From a virus, in IMG/VR virus record IMGVR_UViG_3300009034_002625, positions 1-64,000 of that record: a stretch of 64,000 bases of DNA; one strand, written 5' to 3'. The translations under genes were made by a program, and so were the position numbers. Below the pieces are notes generated by a model. That model worked only from the letters and a program-made list of their open reading frames with translations. It ran no database searches and was not told the origin of the DNA. Of the stretch, positions 51,450 to 60,169 are shown one piece after another (positions within the stretch are counted from its first letter, which is position 1; every line of letters starts with the position of its first letter).

Positions 51450-51938
51450 TTGAAAATTTTAGGAATAGATCCAGGAACTACCCAAAGTGCCTTTCTCGGA
51501 TTACGCCCTGAAGATAAATTTGGACCCATACAAATTTGGGAAAAAGGAATTATAGATAATTGTCAGCTTTTGGATAAATTGAGAATGCCCTATTCCTTTA
51601 GTGAAATAGTAGTGATTGAAATGATTGCTTGCTATGGAATGCCGGTAGGCAAAGATATTTTTGAAACTGTTAAATGGATTGGAAGATTCCAGGAAGCTTC
51701 CGAATCTACTGACAAAAAAGTAGTCCTAGTCTATCGCAAAGATATTAAATTACATCTTTGCAATTCTGCTAGGGCAAAAGATTCCAATATAAGACAAGCT
51801 TTAATAGATAGGCTTGGAAAACCAGGAACTAAAAAAGTCCCTGGAATGCTATATGGAATTAAAAAAGATATCTGGAGTGCTTTAGCAGTTTCCGTTTTCT
51901 ATGTGGATACCCTATATAAAAAAGAAAGGAGAAACTAA
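51450..51938 (+). CDS. RuvC-like Holliday junction resolvase
   Basis: A 162-residue RNase H-fold protein. It starts at TTG with an AGGAG site, so KILGIDPGTTQSA is at the extreme N-terminus, the usual place of the first catalytic Asp. VVIEMIACYG carries the next acid, and KKDIWSALAVSVFY the last. The set matches phage RuvC-like resolvases. It would cut branched DNA during replication or packaging. Confidence 0.8.
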   Translation: MKILGIDPGTTQSAFLGLRPEDKFGPIQIWEKGIIDNCQLLDKLRMPYSFSEIVVIEMIACYGMPVGKDIFETVKWIGRFQEASESTDKKVVLVYRKDIKLHLCNSARAKDSNIRQALIDRLGKPGTKKVPGMLYGIKKDIWSALAVSVFYVDTLYKKERRN

Positions 51939-51940
51939 AA

Positions 51941-52138
51941 ATGAAAGTATGTGATAAGTGTGCGAAGCAAGATATCATAAGTGAAGGTAAATTTTCAGCT
52001 TGGGATTTCTTTGACAGGATGAAGAAAATATACAAGGAAGAGCTTCTTTGTTTGGTTCATTCCAAGAAATTAGATAAGTTAATTGAAGATTTTTTCCAAA
52101 ATAGAGAAGTGATAAGAAAGAAAGGAGGAAAGAAGTAA
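51941..52138 (+). CDS. small protein with Cys pair
   Basis: A 65-residue protein starting MKVCDKCAKQ, a CxxC that may bind metal, then a helical domain. It overlaps the next start by one base (TAATG). Not recognised. Confidence 0.45.
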   Translation: MKVCDKCAKQDIISEGKFSAWDFFDRMKKIYKEELLCLVHSKKLDKLIEDFFQNREVIRKKGGKK

Positions 52139-52317
52139 TGGAAAAAGTTTTTATTGTAGTAGTAAGTGATTCAGAAAGCACAGGATATGGAACTTATGAT
52201 ATTCTTGCAGTCTATAAAGATATAGAAAAAGCTAGAGAAAAATTGATGGAAGAAAAAAAACATTGGAAAAAACCAAGGTTTCGTGTAAACATTCTGGAGA
52301 TTCTTTATAATGATTAA
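52138..52317 (+). CDS. 59-residue hypothetical protein
   Basis: Reads MEKVFIVVVSDSESTGYGTY and ends with FRVNILEILYND, a strand-helix-strand. AAGGAGG lies upstream. It resembles small beta-alpha-beta phage proteins. Function unknown. Confidence 0.45.
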   Translation: MEKVFIVVVSDSESTGYGTYDILAVYKDIEKAREKLMEEKKHWKKPRFRVNILEILYND

Positions 52318-52338
52318 AAGAAAGGAGAAAAAAAGATA

Positions 52339-53514
52339 ATGGCAAAACCTAAAGAAGAAACCAAGAAAAAACCACCAGTAGAAAAGAAGCCTAAAGAAGT
52401 AGTGGCAATGGTTCCGGTAGAATTGGGAGGGCTAACCATACCAGACCCGGTAGAAACAAAGAAGAGATTTCAGCAGTATCTAGCCTTAAAAGACGCAATT
52501 ACCGATGATGAAGATTATGTATTTTTCGTCATGAGACCCGGGGAAAGAGGAGATACCATAGTATTTGGATCAGAAGGATCTAGGGGAAAGAAATCATGCG
52601 AAGCAAAAGTCAAGTTGATTAAAGGTGGTTATATAAAGAAGAGGATAAAGAAGTCTGGAGTTTACAAGATAGGCACAGTCTTTGGTATCGATGCACCAAT
52701 CATAGAAGAAACCAAGGAGACTAATGAGAGATTTGTGGCCTATCATTTCAAGGTAAGAGCAGTTCATAAAGCCTCTGGAAGATTTGCTGAAGCAGTAGGA
52801 AGTGCTTCAAGTAATGAAAGAGGAAAAGGAAGTCAGCGCCCAATCCATGACCCGAGATCTACAGCAGAGACCAGAGCAAGCGAAAGAGCCATAATGAAGC
52901 TAGTAGGATTCGGAGAACTAACTGCGGAAGAGGCAGGCATGGAAGAGGTCGTAGTTCTCGATAAGAACGGTAAGGAGGTCAAGCCTACATCGGAACAGGT
53001 AAAAGTCCCAAACGTTCAACCTACCCCCCTTAGAATGAAACCTCAGAGGTCTGAGAGCACCAAGCCGGAAGAGAAAGAAGATGAGGTTTTTAAAGAGAAT
53101 TCTATCAAAAATGGGGCGATAAAAGAGGCAAGAGCAGAATTGAGGGCCTTGTTACTAAAACTGGGAGTTACCAAGATGCTACAAAGTGCTTGGCTGAAAG
53201 AAGCAGGTTATGATTTAAAGAAACTTAATGCTGATTTAGCAGAAATAGAGAAGGCTAAAGAGTATGTAAATACAGCCTTGATTGATAAAAAGAAGAAAGA
53301 ATCTAGCCAAGAAGATGTTACCACAGAAGATGAGGTATCAAGTCCATCTGAAACTTCAATAGAAGAAGTTCAGGCAGTATTTGAGAAGTTACATTATGCT
53401 CCAGATGTTATAGCAGATATCCTAGATGATCAATTTAGCAAGAAAACATTAGAAGAATTGACTCCGGAAGAGAGAAATGTGCTAAAAAAGGACTTAGAAA
53501 GTGAAATGTCTTAA
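52339..53514 (+). CDS. single-strand annealing / recombination-like protein
   Basis: A 391-residue protein. The N-terminus is Lys/Pro-rich. The core (~100-200) has VAYHFKVRAVHKASGRFAEA and HDPRSTAETRASERAIMKLVGFGE, close to phage proteins of the Erf/Rad52/Sak type. The C-terminal half is charged, mostly helical and probably flexible. It would anneal single strands with the nuclease and resolvase encoded upstream. Confidence 0.65.
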   Translation: MAKPKEETKKKPPVEKKPKEVVAMVPVELGGLTIPDPVETKKRFQQYLALKDAITDDEDYVFFVMRPGERGDTIVFGSEGSRGKKSCEAKVKLIKGGYIKKRIKKSGVYKIGTVFGIDAPIIEETKETNERFVAYHFKVRAVHKASGRFAEAVGSASSNERGKGSQRPIHDPRSTAETRASERAIMKLVGFGELTAEEAGMEEVVVLDKNGKEVKPTSEQVKVPNVQPTPLRMKPQRSESTKPEEKEDEVFKENSIKNGAIKEARAELRALLLKLGVTKMLQSAWLKEAGYDLKKLNADLAEIEKAKEYVNTALIDKKKKESSQEDVTTEDEVSSPSETSIEEVQAVFEKLHYAPDVIADILDDQFSKKTLEELTPEERNVLKKDLESEMS

Positions 53515-53557
53515 ATTGGATTTCTGTAAGTTATTACTACATAAGGGATTGACAGCT

Positions 53558-53676
53558 CATGACAGTAGGGTGTCATGGGTTAAATCATTAAAGGATAAGA
53601 ACTTATGAAGAATATGACATATGACAGTTCCAAGATGCTAAAGACAAAAAAAATAATAGGTTTTTTCCCCATGACA
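53558..53676. repeat. ATGACA repeats, iteron-like
   Basis: CATGACA (53558) and TGTCATG (53571) form a perfect inverted repeat with a 6-base centre. TATGACA occurs twice in tandem (53613 and 53620), and CATGACA again at 53670. Then an AT-rich tract (53709-53725) follows. This is the largest gene-free gap in the replication block and lies before the primase. It may be an origin or a repressor site. Confidence 0.5.
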
Positions 53677-53736
53677 TCTTTGACGGAAAAAAGCTACCAA
53701 AGAGAATGGTTATATTATATATATAAGCCAAAATGA
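53605..53736 (+). CDS. possible 43-residue protein
   Basis: ATG at 53605 has an AAGGAT site and a 43-codon frame with SLTEKSYQREWLYYIYKPK at its end. It lies in the repeat region, so it could be spurious. No family match. Confidence 0.25.
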   Translation: MKNMTYDSSKMLKTKKIIGFFPMTSLTEKSYQREWLYYIYKPK

Positions 53737-53753
53737 AAATAACAAATAAATAC

Positions 53754-53818
53754 AAAAGTGCTGTCCTGTTGGGAAAAACCTGTCTTTTTATTATAAATAA
53801 AGCAGGCTTGACACTTTT
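53754..53818 (+). ncRNA. structured RNA candidate D
   Basis: AAAAGTG pairs with CACTTTT as an outer stem. Inside, CCTG pairs with CAGG, and TTTATT with AATAAA around a 3-base loop. TTGGGA may also pair with TCCC just beyond the outer stem. It ends about 18 bases before the HNH start. It may act as a leader control for the HNH-primase genes. Confidence 0.45.
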
Positions 53819-53836
53819 CTCCCAGCGGAGTCGTTA

Positions 53837-54289
53837 ATGAAAAAGTGTAAAAGTTGCATTTATGAAGAACGGAAGCAAGAAGGTGGTTGCGGTTTTTGTA
53901 GATATTATATGGACCAACCTCGTCTTCAAAGCCATTTCATTCGCAAGGTAAAATTTAGACCGAGGCTAAAAGAAGGAAAAAGAACGGGAATGATTACAAA
54001 ACGATATTCCAAATCTCATTCTTTTGGTTCAAATAGAAAAAGAATCCCGATATTAATTAAAAGAGAAGTTCTAGCTCGAGATAAAGGAAAATGTAAGATT
54101 TGCAAGAATGGTTTTGAAATAGAAATTCACCATGTTAATTTAATCCCAAGTGACAATAGACCAGAGAATTTGGCTGTTTTATGCAAAGCCCATCAAGGAA
54201 GAGCTCATACTAAAAAATATTATAAAATTTACCAAAGAATTCTAACACGTCTAATAAAGGAAGATAATGAGGCAAAAGGAACCAACTAA
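53837..54289 (+). CDS. HNH endonuclease
   Basis: A 150-residue protein. It starts CKSCIYEERKQEGGCGFC, a CxxC and CxxC zinc site. The HNH part has REVLARDKGKCKICKNGF, EIHHVNL and NLAVLCKAHQG. It overlaps the primase start by 23 bases. It is a small free-standing HNH, perhaps linked to replication or mobile. Confidence 0.85.
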   Translation: MKKCKSCIYEERKQEGGCGFCRYYMDQPRLQSHFIRKVKFRPRLKEGKRTGMITKRYSKSHSFGSNRKRIPILIKREVLARDKGKCKICKNGFEIEIHHVNLIPSDNRPENLAVLCKAHQGRAHTKKYYKIYQRILTRLIKEDNEAKGTN

Positions 54290-56732
54290 ACTCTCGATTG
54301 GCGAAGTGGCTCAATGCAAGATAGATCTTCTCAAAAATAATAAAGTCAAAAAGAAATTAGAAAAATTGGGTATAACAGAAAATATTATCAAAACTTTTAG
54401 GCTTGGTTTAAATCCGAATAATACTTCCCCGGGCACTTTGCTGATTCCCGCTTATGATGCGACGAAGAAATTGATAACTTATAAATATAGGGCAATTAGA
54501 ACAGGATTTAAGTGGTCTGCTACCGGACATACCAATAAAGTGCTATATCCTTTGCACACATTTGAGCCAGGAGATAGCCTTGAAAGGCTTTATATATCAG
54601 AAGGTGAATTAGATTGCTGGATACTCTGGGATAGAAAATATAAGAATCTAACTACTATGGCAGGAGTTTCTACCATACCAGATTTGGTAAAATTTATTCC
54701 CATACCTTACAAAGAAGTATTTATCTGCTTAGATAATCAAGAAATATCTAGACAGGTAGCCGCTAAGATTAGAGTTCTTTTACCTGAGAGTATGCCGGTA
54801 TACAAAATTGAATGGGGCGATCAACGACAAATAGGTTATGATGTCAAAGATTTCTTTATTAAAGATGGCCATTCTGATGAAGATTTTGAGAATTTGTTTG
54901 TCCCCTATGATCTGGTTGAAGCAGAAATGCATCTGGATTTCTTTGATTATGCTGCACCCGTTGAGGACAATCCAATAAGATTAAAAGATGGCAAATACTG
55001 GAAGGTCAAAAAGGGTAGGATGGAACCTGTTGCCAGTTTCTTTTTCAAACCGAAAGAAAGAATTATAGATGAAGATGACAAAGAAACCATTTTGATGGAT
55101 TTATTCTGCGATAAAGAAGTAACAAAGATATTTTTCGGAAAACATGATTTTGATACCAAGGCAGCTTTTAAGAATAAACTTTCCGGAGCCAAGATGAGTG
55201 TCAAGGCAAATGAAAATGATCTCCAAGATATAATGGAATTTGTGGCCAAAAGAAATTTGCCTACCAAGAAAGGTATAACAAGATTGGGAATCACTTATAT
55301 AGATGGAGAGGTTATCTACGCTTGTCCCACTGAAGTATTTGCCAAAGAGGGCAGAACCGATAGATACACCTATATAGATAAAGAGCTTCAAACCGAGAAA
55401 GAAGTAAAGCCCATAGTTATGGATGAAGAGTCTTTCAAAGAAATGTTAAAAACTTTTACTTCTCATCTTTATTCTCTACATGAAAAGCATACAACTTATT
55501 CATTCCTTGCTTGGCATTTTTTGTGTTATTTAAAACCGATATTAGAAGGCAGGGGAATGCAGGGGGGTTTCCCGATCTTAGTGATTTCTGGCGGAAGTGG
55601 TGGAGGAAAAACTACCCTTGAAAAAATATTTTTAAAAGTTACAGGATTAGAAAAGCCAGCTTTATTCTCAGCTTTGTTGACACCATTCTCAAGAGATGTG
55701 GAATCCAATATCAGCAATTCCATTCCATTTATTATTGATGAATTCAAATGGGATCTTCCAAAAGATAAAATAGCAGCATGGCAAGTATTTGCTCGTCAAA
55801 CTTATGATAGAGAAATAGTAGAAAGAGGAAAAAAAGATTTAACATTGCAAGTTTGGACCTATAGAGCGCCATTCGTAATTTCTGGAGAAGCAGATTTTGC
55901 TACCCAACAAGCTTTACTGGAAAGAGCTATTATTGTTAATCCTGATCCTAATTTTTTAAGGCGAAGCGGTATAGGTAAAAAAGCTACCACCAGAGCCTGT
56001 CAAACTTTAGAAAGCCTACCACTTACTGCTTTTCCCTATTATATGGTTCAATTTTTGAATGAGAATTTAAACAATCTTTTTGATTTCTTGAAAGAAGCAA
56101 AAGAGATAGTCAAGGCAAAAAAGGATAAAACAATATTTCTTTCACCAAGAATTTATCACAATTTGAGTCTCTTGGTTCTAGGCGGAAAGATATTTGAAAA
56201 ATTTGTCAATAAATATGGTCTGAAATTTAACTCCGATGAATTTATCGATCCTACACTTCAAGTATTCTTTGAAGAATTACAGATTATGCAAACACGTGGC
56301 AGGGCCAAAAATGCCTTTGATGTATTTCTTGAAATGTGCGGAAGTCTTGCATTTACAGGAAGACTCAAGAAACACCAAAGTTGGGATTTTGAACCTCCTT
56401 ATTTATATCTCCATTTTGCTTCTTGCTATGGAGAGTTCAGGAAATACGTAAGGGAAATTGAATTCAGAGGCGAGGTAGCCGATGAGAATGCTTACAGAAG
56501 ACAGGCAAGAACTATGAAAAAACATGGAGAATATATTGACGAAATTTCTTGGCAACATTATCTAGGAGAATTTGCAGATAGTCGCCAAATGAGAGTAATG
56601 AAGATTGATCTTCACAAAGCTTTTAAAATGGGTTTAGATATAGAAGGGTATGGATATGAACCACCAGAAAAACAGGAAGAGGAAACCAAAGAAATTGAAG
56701 ATGCTGAAAATCAACAAGGAGATCTCCTCTAA
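54267..56732 (+). CDS. TOPRIM primase-helicase-like protein
   Basis: An 821-residue protein. A TOPRIM domain has LYISEGELDC (Glu near 112) and VFICLDN (Asp near 156). A P-loop ATPase follows, with ISGGSGGGKTT at ~440-450 and FIIDEFKW at ~488-494. No zinc finger is seen. The middle is unknown. It would unwind or prime DNA in replication. The order HNH, primase, small genes fits a replication module. Confidence 0.8.
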   Translation: MRQKEPTKLSIGEVAQCKIDLLKNNKVKKKLEKLGITENIIKTFRLGLNPNNTSPGTLLIPAYDATKKLITYKYRAIRTGFKWSATGHTNKVLYPLHTFEPGDSLERLYISEGELDCWILWDRKYKNLTTMAGVSTIPDLVKFIPIPYKEVFICLDNQEISRQVAAKIRVLLPESMPVYKIEWGDQRQIGYDVKDFFIKDGHSDEDFENLFVPYDLVEAEMHLDFFDYAAPVEDNPIRLKDGKYWKVKKGRMEPVASFFFKPKERIIDEDDKETILMDLFCDKEVTKIFFGKHDFDTKAAFKNKLSGAKMSVKANENDLQDIMEFVAKRNLPTKKGITRLGITYIDGEVIYACPTEVFAKEGRTDRYTYIDKELQTEKEVKPIVMDEESFKEMLKTFTSHLYSLHEKHTTYSFLAWHFLCYLKPILEGRGMQGGFPILVISGGSGGGKTTLEKIFLKVTGLEKPALFSALLTPFSRDVESNISNSIPFIIDEFKWDLPKDKIAAWQVFARQTYDREIVERGKKDLTLQVWTYRAPFVISGEADFATQQALLERAIIVNPDPNFLRRSGIGKKATTRACQTLESLPLTAFPYYMVQFLNENLNNLFDFLKEAKEIVKAKKDKTIFLSPRIYHNLSLLVLGGKIFEKFVNKYGLKFNSDEFIDPTLQVFFEELQIMQTRGRAKNAFDVFLEMCGSLAFTGRLKKHQSWDFEPPYLYLHFASCYGEFRKYVREIEFRGEVADENAYRRQARTMKKHGEYIDEISWQHYLGEFADSRQMRVMKIDLHKAFKMGLDIEGYGYEPPEKQEEETKEIEDAENQQGDLL

Positions 56733-57033
56733 GATTTCCGAAATGGAGAGAAAAATTGTAAGGCAGCTAATGGATTCTCATATGAAGAAGAAAGAGAAAA
56801 TGATAAAAGATACCTTGAAACCTTTTTGGGCAAAGCATTTTAGGATTGTCGCAAAATTTCTCTGCCTTCATGAATCTGAATTAAAATTTGTGCGCGTAGG
56901 AAATAGAGTTCATATTGAACAACATACAAGATTAGCAGTAAGAGCAAGGTGGAAAAGGTGGAGATGGTTAATTCAAAAGATTTTCGCAAATCCAGATATG
57001 ATAAAAGAAGGAAAAAATGAAAAAAGAAATTGA
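56701..57033 (+). CDS. small basic protein
   Basis: About 110 residues. It is very basic with RLAVRARWKRWRWLIQKIF near its end. Its start overlaps the primase gene; the ATG at 56743 is an alternative, and neither has a good site. It may bind nucleic acid. Confidence 0.4.
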   Translation: MLKINKEISSKISEMERKIVRQLMDSHMKKKEKMIKDTLKPFWAKHFRIVAKFLCLHESELKFVRVGNRVHIEQHTRLAVRARWKRWRWLIQKIFANPDMIKEGKNEKRN

Positions 57034-57232
57034 TAAGATGTTTGATAAAATTATTGATTCACTTAAACCAGCAAAAGTATCAAACGGTTGGGTAAATTTC
57101 AGCCTTATTATAGCAGATCTTCAAGATTGGAAGGAATTGATAGGGAAGGAAATGGAAAGATTTAATGCGGTAAAAAAACATTATAATCTTACAGAAGAAA
57201 CAATAGATTTTATATTGAAAGTGGAGGTCTAA
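57017..57232 (+). CDS. small helical protein
   Basis: A 71-residue helical protein (KKEIDKMFDKIIDSLKPAK). It overlaps the previous gene by 17 bases. Not recognised. Confidence 0.4.
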   Translation: MKKEIDKMFDKIIDSLKPAKVSNGWVNFSLIIADLQDWKELIGKEMERFNAVKKHYNLTEETIDFILKVEV

Positions 57233-57233
57233 A

Positions 57234-57731
57234 ATGAACCTACCGAAAGAAACTGAGGAATTGTTTGGGGAATTAGCAAAATCACTTAAATACTGGTTAA
57301 AAACAAGAGATGGGCAAACAACTCTTACAAAAGGCACAATAGAATATAGTATCTTGGAATGCTTCCAACACATTCGCAAGTTGGTTGGGGAGAAGATGGA
57401 GAAAGAAAAAGTTAAAATTTCTTATAACCTATTATGTCAAAAGGATGCATCCGAAGGATTGTTAAGTTGGTTTTGCAATTATATGATTAAAGCTACTTAT
57501 GTAGGAAAACCTGACAATCCTGAACAGCAGGAAATAAAATTTCTTAAAAAAGAAGTTTTAAACGTATTGGAATTTTCAAAAGTTTATGTAGATAAAAGTG
57601 GAAATCCACAGACCATAAAAAACCAAGAAGAATATAATAGAAAAATAAATGGCTATATTTCTTGGGTTATGACAAATTTTATTAAAATGCCAACCAAAAC
57701 AAAACCAATAGAATTGGAGGGAGGGGAATGA
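57234..57731 (+). CDS. hypothetical helical protein
   Basis: A 165-residue helical protein (LPKETEELFGELAKSLKYWLK, VLEFSKVYVDKSGNPQTIKN). Its last nine codons form the first copy of the 24-bp repeat (57702-57725). Not recognised. Confidence 0.5.
   Translation: MNLPKETEELFGELAKSLKYWLKTRDGQTTLTKGTIEYSILECFQHIRKLVGEKMEKEKVKISYNLLCQKDASEGLLSWFCNYMIKATYVGKPDNPEQQEIKFLKKEVLNVLEFSKVYVDKSGNPQTIKNQEEYNRKINGYISWVMTNFIKMPTKTKPIELEGGE
57702..57725 (+). repeat. 24-bp direct repeat, first copy
   Basis: A 24-base stretch with CCAATAGAATTGGAGGGAGGG at its core also occurs at 60142-60165. It holds the small palindrome CCAAT-AGA-ATTGG and the ribosome site for the next gene. The two copies bracket about 2.4 kb of methylation-related genes. 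Confidence 0.8.
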
Positions 57732-57931
57732 GCAAGGATAAAAGGATAAAAGAACGCATTGATGATTTACAATTTTTGTTAAGAGATATTGAGGTTGACA
57801 TTGTAACTTGTCGTATTTTTGGTGAAGAAAAAATGGAAGCAATTTGCAAGGTTAGCTGTGAACATTATAAAATTTGCAATCGTATTTTTGAGGATGAAAA
57901 TAAAGAAACTTTAGGGCATATAGGAGATTAA
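57728..57931 (+). CDS. small hypothetical protein
   Basis: A 67-residue protein (RIKERIDDLQFLLRDIEVDI) with an end CKVSCEHYKICNRIF, possibly metal-binding. It has a GGAGGGAGG site and a four-base overlap with the previous gene. Not recognised. Confidence 0.45.
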   Translation: MSKDKRIKERIDDLQFLLRDIEVDIVTCRIFGEEKMEAICKVSCEHYKICNRIFEDENKETLGHIGD

Positions 57932-57933
57932 CA

Positions 57934-58272
57934 ATGCCTATAAAATGCGACCATTGCGGTAAATTTTGCAAACCTTACGATAGTTACACTCCTTTTGGGT
58001 GTAGATGTTACGACCCACCCGAACCATATGACCCAACAGTAATTTGTAAAAAGTGCTATGAAAACCTAAAAGCAGATTGGCTAAAAAGATTTAAAAAGGG
58101 TGAGTTGCAGTATGGTAATTGGCAAAAATCTAAAGCGGAAATGGAAGCTGCTAAAGAATGCGGTTTAATCTGGATACATAGCAACGGAATTGGAAAGTAT
58201 GGAACAAAAGAGTATAAAATCTATTGCTATGTAACACAAGAAGAATACGATAGATTAAACCAGTCGGCTTAA
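57934..58272 (+). CDS. zinc-binding-like protein
   Basis: A 112-residue protein with IKCDHCGKFCKPYD, FGCRCYDPP and ICKKCYENLK. The Cys array is zinc-finger-like. The second half is helical. No function shown. Confidence 0.5.
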   Translation: MPIKCDHCGKFCKPYDSYTPFGCRCYDPPEPYDPTVICKKCYENLKADWLKRFKKGELQYGNWQKSKAEMEAAKECGLIWIHSNGIGKYGTKEYKIYCYVTQEEYDRLNQSA

Positions 58273-58289
58273 TATAGGGGAGTAGGGAG

Positions 58290-59021
58290 ATGGAAGAATA
58301 TCTAAACAAAATTCATTGTGCGGATTGTTTGGAATTTATAAAAGAGATGCCTGATAATTCAGTTGATTTAGTGTTGACTGATCCGCCTTATTTGGTAAGT
58401 CAAAATAGAGTTTTTACAAGAAAAAATGTTAAGCAAGTATCATTGGTTTTTGAATGGGATGATAGATTTAAAGACGAAAAAGAATATTTGAAAGAAATGT
58501 TTACAGTAATTAAAGAGTGTTCTCGGCTACTAAAATCTACTGGCAGTATTTATGTATTTATTGCTGATAGATACAATTCCTTTATCCGAAAATTTATGAT
58601 AGATTGTGGATTGCATTATAAAAATACTTTAGTCTGGTATAAAACAAATCCAGTTCCACATTTTATGAAGAATAATTTTTGTAATTCGTATGAATTTTGT
58701 TGTTTTGCTTGCAAAAATCCTAAAGAATTTATTTTTCATTTTGGTTGGCAAAAAAATATGCACAATGTAATTAGTTTGCCTATTTGCGGAGGACATGAAA
58801 GAACATCTCATCCAAGCCAAAAGCCTCTCAAATTGGTTAAAAATCTTATAGAAATATCAAGCGAGAAAGATGCAATAGTCCTTGATCCTTATTTAGGCTC
58901 TGGCACAACAGCAGTCGCTTGCAAAGAATTAAATAGAAATTATATCGGCATAGAAATCAATCCCGATTATTGTAAAATAGCAGAAAGAAGATTAAACAAT
59001 ACAGAAAAACCTTTATTTTAA
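58290..59021 (+). CDS. DNA methyltransferase, beta-type
   Basis: A 243-residue protein. The catalytic LVLTDPPYLVSQN comes first (near residue 30), then the SAM-binding VLDPYLGSGTTAVACKELN near 205. This order marks beta-class N6/N4 DNA methyltransferases. The site is not readable from sequence. It may protect phage DNA from host restriction. Confidence 0.9.
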   Translation: MEEYLNKIHCADCLEFIKEMPDNSVDLVLTDPPYLVSQNRVFTRKNVKQVSLVFEWDDRFKDEKEYLKEMFTVIKECSRLLKSTGSIYVFIADRYNSFIRKFMIDCGLHYKNTLVWYKTNPVPHFMKNNFCNSYEFCCFACKNPKEFIFHFGWQKNMHNVISLPICGGHERTSHPSQKPLKLVKNLIEISSEKDAIVLDPYLGSGTTAVACKELNRNYIGIEINPDYCKIAERRLNNTEKPLF

Positions 59022-59051
59022 AAACCTAAACCTTAACGGAAGGAGGGGGAG

Positions 59052-59525
59052 ATGAGTGCTAAAAAAGATAAAATTGTCTTGAAAAAAGGCGAAGGAATAT
59101 TTGTCGGAAAAAATGCTGAGTTAAATATTTATATAAAAGCAGAAAAAGATAGGTTAATAGTTTCTGCACCGTTTAATAAACATTCAAAAACTTTCATAGT
59201 TGATATTTATGGATGGGAAGATGGTGTTATTGAATATGGCAAAACAAGCAAAATAAAAGAAAAACCCAATCTAATTCCTTTCATAAGCGAAGTTGGCTAT
59301 AAAGCAATGAAATATTTAGAAAACAGAGAAAAACAGCTGATTTCGGTGATAAAAAAAATGAAAGAAAATGCAAACAAGTGTATTTTTGTAAAAGAATGTG
59401 AAGCCGAAGGAAGTCTTGGAGAAAATATGGAATATGTTTGTCCAATAATAATATATGATACACCCAAACCAACTTTTTTAGGGCTTCAGCCTCTCCTATC
59501 AACATTACCAATAGAAAATGAATAA
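59052..59525 (+). CDS. hypothetical protein
   Basis: A 157-residue protein with a beta-rich first half (NAELNIYIKAEKDRLIV) and a helical second (YKAMKYLENREKQLISV), then a Cys-containing end. It overlaps the next gene by 8 bases. Located between two methyltransferases. Not recognised. Confidence 0.45.
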   Translation: MSAKKDKIVLKKGEGIFVGKNAELNIYIKAEKDRLIVSAPFNKHSKTFIVDIYGWEDGVIEYGKTSKIKEKPNLIPFISEVGYKAMKYLENREKQLISVIKKMKENANKCIFVKECEAEGSLGENMEYVCPIIIYDTPKPTFLGLQPLLSTLPIENE

Positions 59526-60036
59526 AATAATACTTGATTTATGCGGTGGAACAGGGGCTTGGAGTAAGCCTTATAAAGATGCAGGATATGATGTAAGGCT
59601 GATTACATTGCCTGATTATGATGTTAGAACTTATAAGCCACCTGAAAATGTGTATGGAATATTGGCTGCTCCACCTTGCACCGAATTTTCATTAGCAAAA
59701 ACAAATTCTAAATATCCAAGAGATATGAAAAGGGGAATGGAGTTAGTATATCATTGTTTGAAAATTATTTGGGAGTGTCAATATAAACTACCTACTCCAT
59801 TAGCCAAAAGAACAAATCTAAAATTTTGGGCTTTAGAAAATCCATTTGGATTGTTAAGAAGATATTTGGGACATCCTGTATTGATATTCAATCCTTATGA
59901 TTATGGCGACCCTTATCAGGAAAAGACTTGTTTGTGGGGATATTTTAATATACCAAAGAAAAATCCCTGTAAAGAATATACTAAAAATTATATTCATCAT
60001 ATAGCACCCAATGGTAAAATAGGAAAAAAAGTTTGA
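59518..60036 (+). CDS. DNA cytosine methyltransferase-like protein, frameshifted at 3' end
   Basis: A 172-residue frame with ILDLCGGTGAWSKPYKDAGY, a SAM-binding motif, and GILAAPPCTEFS, where Pro-Cys is the cytosine-methyltransferase nucleophile. It ends shortly after a run of seven A's (60024-60030). The expected C-terminus continues in another frame, so this may be a truncated or shifted protein. Activity is uncertain. Confidence 0.75.
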   Translation: MNKIILDLCGGTGAWSKPYKDAGYDVRLITLPDYDVRTYKPPENVYGILAAPPCTEFSLAKTNSKYPRDMKRGMELVYHCLKIIWECQYKLPTPLAKRTNLKFWALENPFGLLRRYLGHPVLIFNPYDYGDPYQEKTCLWGYFNIPKKNPCKEYTKNYIHHIAPNGKIGKKV

Positions 60037-60151
60037 TAGATTACTAACCAAAGAAATTGCACCAGAATATTATGGAAAACTAACAAGGCAGGAACGCAGA
60101 GCTATAACTCCAGCAGGTTTTGCAAAAGCATTTTTTGAGGCAAACCAATAG
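60032..60151 (+). pseudogene. C-terminal piece of the cytosine methyltransferase-like gene
   Basis: Directly after the A-run, an open frame of 39 codons ends ITPAGFAKAFFEANQ, a tail known from this kind of phage enzyme. Loss of one A from the run would join it to the upstream frame, giving about 210 residues. It may be an insertion mutation, an assembly error or a slippage site. Confidence 0.65.
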
Positions 60152-60165
60152 AATTGGAGGGAGGG
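60142..60165 (+). repeat. 24-bp direct repeat, second copy
   Basis: Identical to 57702-57725. Here it holds the end of the methyltransferase remnant and the ribosome site of the 60170 gene. Recombination between copies would remove the cassette and leave a working ribosome site. Confidence 0.8.
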
Positions 60166-60169
60166 AAAG

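Noticed and set aside
53754-53818. TTGACA at 53809 as a promoter
   Set aside because: No -10-like hexamer at 16-18 bases downstream; it is part of a hairpin arm.
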